The notes under the pieces: generated by a model
Seen by the model: only the letters and a program-made list of their open reading frames with translations
What the model was told of the DNA's origin: nothing
The model's database searches: none
Made by a program: the position numbers and the translations under genes
Assembly (NCBI RefSeq): GCF_030272615.1
Contig: NC_081414.1
Coordinates: 763,821,413-763,885,412, forward strand
Source of the DNA: Cryptomeria japonica
Lineage: Eukaryota; Streptophyta; Pinopsida; Cupressales; Cupressaceae
Length of the DNA stretch: 64,000 bases
Direction: 5' to 3'
In this document: positions 59,274 through 64,000 of the stretch, in pieces
Numbering within the stretch: position 1 is the first letter of the stretch
How the letters are laid out: each line of letters starts with the position of its first letter

Positions 59274-60410
59274 AATGTGTCATGATACATCATCATTGCT
59301 AATGACCTATTCAGGCAAGGTTTAGATAATACTTTACTTAGATGTCTAGAAACCGAAGAGTCCCAACGTGCATTATCTGAGGTTCATGAAGGTGTTTATG
59401 GATCCCATTCGAACGGTCTAACTTTAGCACGAAAACTACTAAGGGTTGGCTACTACTGGCCAGACATGGAGAAAGAAGCTATAAAATTTGCTTAAACCTA
59501 TGAAAAGTGTCAGCTGCATGGGCATCTTATACATGCTCCAGCAAGGGATCTCATACCCTTTGTGACACATTGGCCCTTCCAACAGTGGGCATTTGATCTA
59601 ATTGGCCAAATATATCCTGCATCATCTAACAGACACAAATTTATTATCACTGCCACTAAGTACTTCACTAAGCAGGTAGAAGCGGTTCCGCTCATCAAGG
59701 CAACCGACAAACAAGTAGCTCTATTTATTCTTAACTATATCATCTACAGGTATGGTATACCTTCATCAATTATAACAGACAATGGAGGACAGTTTAAGAA
59801 CAATAATCTAGATGAACTCTGTGAGAAGTTTAAAATCAAACAACACTGGTCCTCAATATATTACCCTCAAGGTAATGGACAAGCAGAGGCATCTAACAAA
59901 AACCTATTGACTATCTTGCATAGAATAGTGAACAAATCTGGGAAGGATTGGCATCTACAGCTCAATCTTGCACTATGGGCTTATAGAACAAGTATCAGAA
60001 CACCTACTAGGGATACACCTTTTTCTCTGGTGTATGGGTCCAAAGCAATATTACCTATTGAAGTAGAAATACCATCTCTAAGAGTTTCCTTGCAAGGTCT
60101 TGTTACTGATGAAGACTATATAATATCTAGATTGCAAGAGCTCGAATTGTTGGATGAGCATCGACAAATGGCGTTTGATCATCTCATAGTGTATCAAAAG
60201 AGAATGTCCAGAGGATATAACAAAAAGGTTCGACATCAAGAATTTCAGGTTGGTGACCTAGTCCTGAGAGAAATCCTAAAAATTAGCAGTTTTGAGACAA
60301 CAAAGGGAAGTTTGAACCCAACTGGTTGGGTCCCTATATCGTTATTGCAGCTTTTGGCTCTGGTGCCTATCAACTCTCAATATCGAAAGGAGAACAACTC
60401 CATGAACTGA
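59274..60410 (+). pseudogene. Tat integrase, zinc region damaged, catalytic core open
   Basis: The zinc-binding part (59330-59520) reads VHEGVYGSHSNGLTL, GYYWPDMEKEA and YEKCQLHG; a stop and a Cys-to-Tyr change damage it. From 59562 to 60410 the frame is open: AFDLIGQI (Asp), ITDNGGQFKN (Asp) and GNGQAEASNKNL (Glu), the DD35E triad, then LWAYRTSIRTPT, TPFSLVYGSKAILPIEVEIP and VGDLVLREILKIS. It joins the DNA copy to the host genome in this family. Same frame as RT. Confidence 0.9.
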
Positions 60411-61916
60411 TCAACACCATCCATCTGAAGAAATTCTTCACCTAAATATTCTCTGCTCTAGCAGCTTATACAGCGAAAAAGTCCTGAAAAAATCCTAAAA
60501 ATCTAGAAAAGTCCTACAAAAAAAAAAAGAGGAAGGAAAAAAGGAAAAAAAAAGAGAAAATGCCTTGCTGAAAACATGGTAAACATGCACCTTTGTAAAA
60601 ATATATATATGCATCTCTGCCAAGCAAGAGAAAACCTAGCAAACAGGTGCCTCTTGTATTCAAGCACTCCATCTATCAATGCAACGTTGGCATTCCCACT
60701 TTCATGCATCTTTGCTTTCACTTGTACATATCTTTTGGTCACTTTCATGACATCCTGGTTTGTTGGAACCCTCATGGCTCAAAACCGATCAATGTCCTAG
60801 TCTTAGGGTAATCAACCGAGCACATTACATGTCCTAAGTAGTATCAACCAAGTCAACCTTATGTCAGTGAAACCTGGTCGTCCACTTCGAGTCAATTGCC
60901 CGTCTCCCAACTACTGCATATTTTTATCACTGAGTAAACAAGCAAAACAATATAACGGAAAACAATCACTAAATAGTTTGATCTATAAATGAAGATTTTC
61001 TTTGTCTGTTGTCTTTTAATTGGTTTTTTGATTATTATCCCTCTAAGTAACTCGAGGAAGTCTATCTAAACTAAGAGGAGCAAGGATTGGGGGCATAATA
61101 TCTTCTTTGTTTTCTGCTTGAAGGAATGATCCCAATGATCTGGAAACATCTAAATTAGCTAGGTGTCTGTGATAAGAGCCTTCACATCAAGGTGAAATCA
61201 CCTCACATACCTTGACTCCACTTATTTGAATGTTACAGGGAGGTTCCCATCATTTCTTTGTTTGTTTTGAGGGAATTTCTTTATTGTGCAATTCGGGTCC
61301 ATGTGTAATTTGTCCAAGGATATGAACGGAAAAAGGGTCGTTGTAGACAAGATCATTAAATATTGCACATGAAAAGAAAGGAACTCTACTCTGCCTACTA
61401 TAAATTGTAAAATGCTCAATGATGAAAATTAAGTTGTTCAAATCCAGTGACTAGGTTTAGGTTGCATTTTGCATATCATTTTACATTTCATTCTACATCT
61501 CATGAATTTAGAGTGATTTTGGCATAATAACAATGATCTCTTTATCTTCTAAATGAGAGTTGGAGCTTCATCATTTCTTCGCTAAGTGGTCTCTTTTCAT
61601 CATTTCTCCAAATGAGTACTTGTGTTTTGAGATGTTAGCTGCATACATGAGCATCTTATATAGATTTATACATTCATTATCACTTATTTGCATTCATTTT
61701 ATTGCATAGAAAAATGAAAAATTTGCATTACTCATTACTCATTACTCATACTCATACTCATTCATTTATGTGCATATGAAAAGAAAGAAAGATAGACATC
61801 TATGATCATTTGCATTACATACATTCATGCTGAAAAGAAATGCATACATATAGAATAAAGCATATAAAAGACATCTCATAAGCTAATCAACACAAGTACG
61901 ATGAAGTCAAATTGGA

Positions 61917-61952
<36 letters not shown>

Positions 61953-62040
61953 TGTCAAGTCTAAGGTACAAAATGATGCGGAATAACATATACAAACTCC
62001 CATCGGAGTAAGAATCGTATAGGCTACAAAAAATGGGTGT
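60411..62040. other. Tat non-coding region downstream of integrase
   Basis: No protein-like frame. A purine-rich A-tract lies near 60520-60560. GCAAGGATTGGGGGCATAA near 61081-61098 resembles the G-run found after integrase in Tat elements. Simple repeats occur at 61727-61765 (ACTCATT units) and 61915-61951 (AT units). Confidence 0.5.
61915..61951. repeat. (AT)n microsatellite
   Basis: An uninterrupted run of about 17-18 AT units. Confidence 0.95.
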
Positions 62041-62149
62041 CTACAAAAAATATTCGAGCTACAACAAGAAATAATCTAACTAGCACCCTCTCCCTCATCG
62101 CCTGGTGGAGGAGGCAGAGCATATACTGTGAGTAGGGTATCACCTGTTG

Positions 62150-63800
62150 AGCAACAAGAACTGCAACACTATATGCTGCAACATACTAGGTCACCCTACT
62201 AGTCTGGTGAAGGACCTCCTATCGCAAGGGCTCTATCTCTTCTCTCATCTCTGCTCTCAGTGTTGCGATCTGGTGATCACGCTTGGCCCTCACCTTAGCA
62301 AGCTGTCAGTCCCACTCTGCCAACTAAGTCTAAGCCACTATCAACTGTGACTGCAGCTCTACAAGCCCTCAGCGACCTTCCAGCGTCTGTCCCCTACTCT
62401 CTCGCAGGCTTCTCACCTCCACCTCCACCGCCATCTCCACCCTGCTCATCCCTCCACTATAGAACCTATCTTGGAGCTACTTGCTCCTCCTTAGTCCCAC
62501 CCAATCTCACACCCACTCCTCCTAGGGATCCACCCTCACCCCACTGTTGTCCATCCTCAGCTGGCACCCTACTGCTGCTAGCACCAGGATCACCACCTGT
62601 CTGCCTCGGAGCCTCGGCTCTCTGTCCCTGCCTCTGGCCCTGTCCCTATCCCTATGCTAGTGTAGGGGCATCATCCTCAACATCCTCAATACAAGGAGTA
62701 TGCTCACGCAGATCTGTGAATCAAGGGAACGGATACTGCTAAAAATAATCTCCATATTGGGGCAATTCCCCTGCATCCGCTACATCATCCATGTAATCCC
62801 ACCTCAGGCAGTGTAAACCAGTCAACTCCTGCATTACCAACGCATATGACAACCGTGGGGACCATCCCTATCTCTCCTCATCGGCATACTGAGCATGATT
62901 TGTGTACTCCTACGAGATCCCATGAGGCCGACCATACTGCCTCATCACTTGAGAAATGACGAATCGCTCCACAATGGTTTGTGACCTCCCGATCAGTGGG
63001 TGTGTAACAAACAAGTCCCTATGAACTAGCCGCCAATCATTCCATAGCTCCAAACCTCTGTATGGTCTCCATACAACGGCTATCAAGTCATCGAGCTACC
63101 ATCTCCAAAAATTTGTCTTGCCCAGATGGGGCTATGTATTATATCCAGCATACCTATAAATGATCGGCTGCCCAAGGTCTCTATTGTCAACTACTATCAA
63201 CCAACAAATGGGAAGGTGCTCCCAAGCCCACACCTGCAAAATATATACCCCAGAGGCCATGCTCTGCCCATCTCTATACACGATCTCATGCATCTCCCGA
63301 TACATGTGGGCCAATAAACAAGAGCCCCAGCCAAGTCTCTGAAGGGTCTCTATCAACCTCTCTAGCATCTAACCCCATCTGCACTGGAAGCTATGCTGCC
63401 CTCTATCTAGCATAAGAAAACAACCTATGAATCCTACTAGGACGCATGCCAGAAGATACTCCTCAGTGTACCTGCTCATAAGAATATCCCAACTCATGGA
63501 CTGCGTCAAAATGTCAGGATCATTGAAGACATGCCTGACTGCCTACAATCTTGGAAGGTGCCCTGAATCATAATCCACCTTATCCCCAGCAAAAGGGATA
63601 TGGAGGATCCTGTATACATCCTCAAGAGTGATCGTCAACTCCCCCACCGGCAGATGAAACGTATTATTCTTTGAATGAAACCGCTCTACCAATGTTGTGA
63701 GCATCCCGTGGTTCACACGGATATCGAGTAATCTCAACAAATGAGTCAAGCCGCACAAATCAATATGAGCCTACTCAACCTCAGATAAATCTTGCACTAA
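62150..63800 (-). pseudogene. Plant mobile domain (PMD, MAIN-like) gene, antisense to the Tat element
   Basis: On the minus strand from about 63800, one frame shows the PMD core: LTTLVERFHSKNNTFHLP, then GELTITLEDVYRIL and a HIPFAG turn. After two in-frame stops (about 63543 and 63369) comes GWGSCLLAHMYREMHEIVYR and LQVWAWEHLP, the second hallmark block, then WRPYRGLELWNDWRLVHRDL, HPLIGRSQTIVERF and VMRQYGRPHGIS. The tail (62700-62150) is charged and ends in a short coiled coil (KRDHQIATLRAEMREEIE). At least six stops break the frame. PMD proteins (MAIN, MAIL1 in Arabidopsis) act in silencing and genome stability; many other PMD copies ride in transposons. No start codon is fixed. Confidence 0.8.
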
Positions 63801-64000
63801 TGCCATGGTAGGAGGATACACACATCTGAAAAATACAGCAGGTAATCGAACCTGCAAAAACCCAACAATGAAGCATCAAAAAACATTCCAAATGAGCCTA
63901 CAAGAGAAGCAAAACATCACGCAAATCCAACTAAGTCAAATGCAAAACCAAAATTTCATGTTTACACCTTCAAAAATGCTTGTTGTCTCTTGAACGACAA

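Larger units (their letters stand above)
49438..64000 (+). mobile_element. Ty3/gypsy Tat-type retrotransposon, 3' end outside the window
   Basis: Starts TGTAATACCC inside an LTR of family C. 5' LTR, TGGCGCC-type PBS, leader, gag, protease, linker, RT, RNase H, second RNase H and integrase follow in order on the plus strand. The second RNase H and the PBS type are marks of the Tat lineage. Downstream of integrase lies more than 3.5 kb of further sequence with an antisense PMD pseudogene. No copy of the 5' LTR is found before 64000, so the element is longer than 14.5 kb. Confidence 0.85.

Noticed and set aside
62347-62742. Plus-strand Pro/Ser/Cys-rich open frame
   Set aside because: It is opposite the C-terminal part of the minus-strand PMD pseudogene, which gives recognisable protein; the plus frame does not.

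Overview
The window looks like nuclear DNA of a seed plant with a large, retrotransposon-dominated genome, most likely a gymnosperm. This is inferred from AT-rich unique DNA, intronless plant gene families (GT31, F-box), nested Ty1/copia and Ty3/gypsy elements of plant lineages (SIRE-like copia, chromovirus, Tat), a plant mobile domain (PMD) pseudogene and degenerate CCCTAA tracts. No bacterial, organellar or viral gene set is seen.

Layout. 1-7.2 kb: a candidate LTR, a broken antisense retroelement ORF, an array of 17 short palindromes around ACTTTAAAGT, and a 2 kb degenerate telomere-like tract holding a short LINE 3' end. 7.2-18.3 kb: the only host-gene region, with an intact GT31 glycosyltransferase (8172-9272), a short F-box gene (12436-13032) behind a duplicated upstream segment, an unrecognised ORF with one stop (15079-15804) and a cluster of competing hairpins (17843-17979). 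18.3-30.1 kb: one minus-strand Ty1/copia element with LTRs, PBS and PPT but broken ORFs; its left LTR carries a LINE with 17-bp target duplication and its right LTR carries a solo LTR with 5-bp target duplication. It sits in CT-rich simple sequence that resumes at 30.1-31.3 kb.

31.3-49.4 kb: a nested stack. A minus-strand chromovirus (31985-32639 plus 46961-49145) was split by LTR element A (32640-46960, minus). A's right LTR was split by LTR element B (38865-46577, plus). A and B have LTRs, PBS and PPT but no protease, reverse transcriptase or integrase. Each carries a Gag-like ORF1 with four zinc knuckles and a long, mutually homologous ORF2 of unknown function. The chromovirus RNase H was also hit by an LTR of the solo-LTR family (49146-49437), and that LTR was hit by a plus-strand Tat gypsy element (49438 to beyond 64000).

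49.4-64 kb: the Tat element, with LTR, TGGCGCC-type PBS, a leader holding two clusters of TCGTACGA-like palindromes, gag, protease, a long acidic linker, RT, RNase H, a second RNase H and integrase. A decayed PMD gene lies antisense downstream of pol. The 3' LTR is not in the window.

Most interesting: the A/B pair with a shared ORF2, a covarying hairpin at the 3' end of LTRs of four families, the covarying palindrome array, and the antisense PMD gene.
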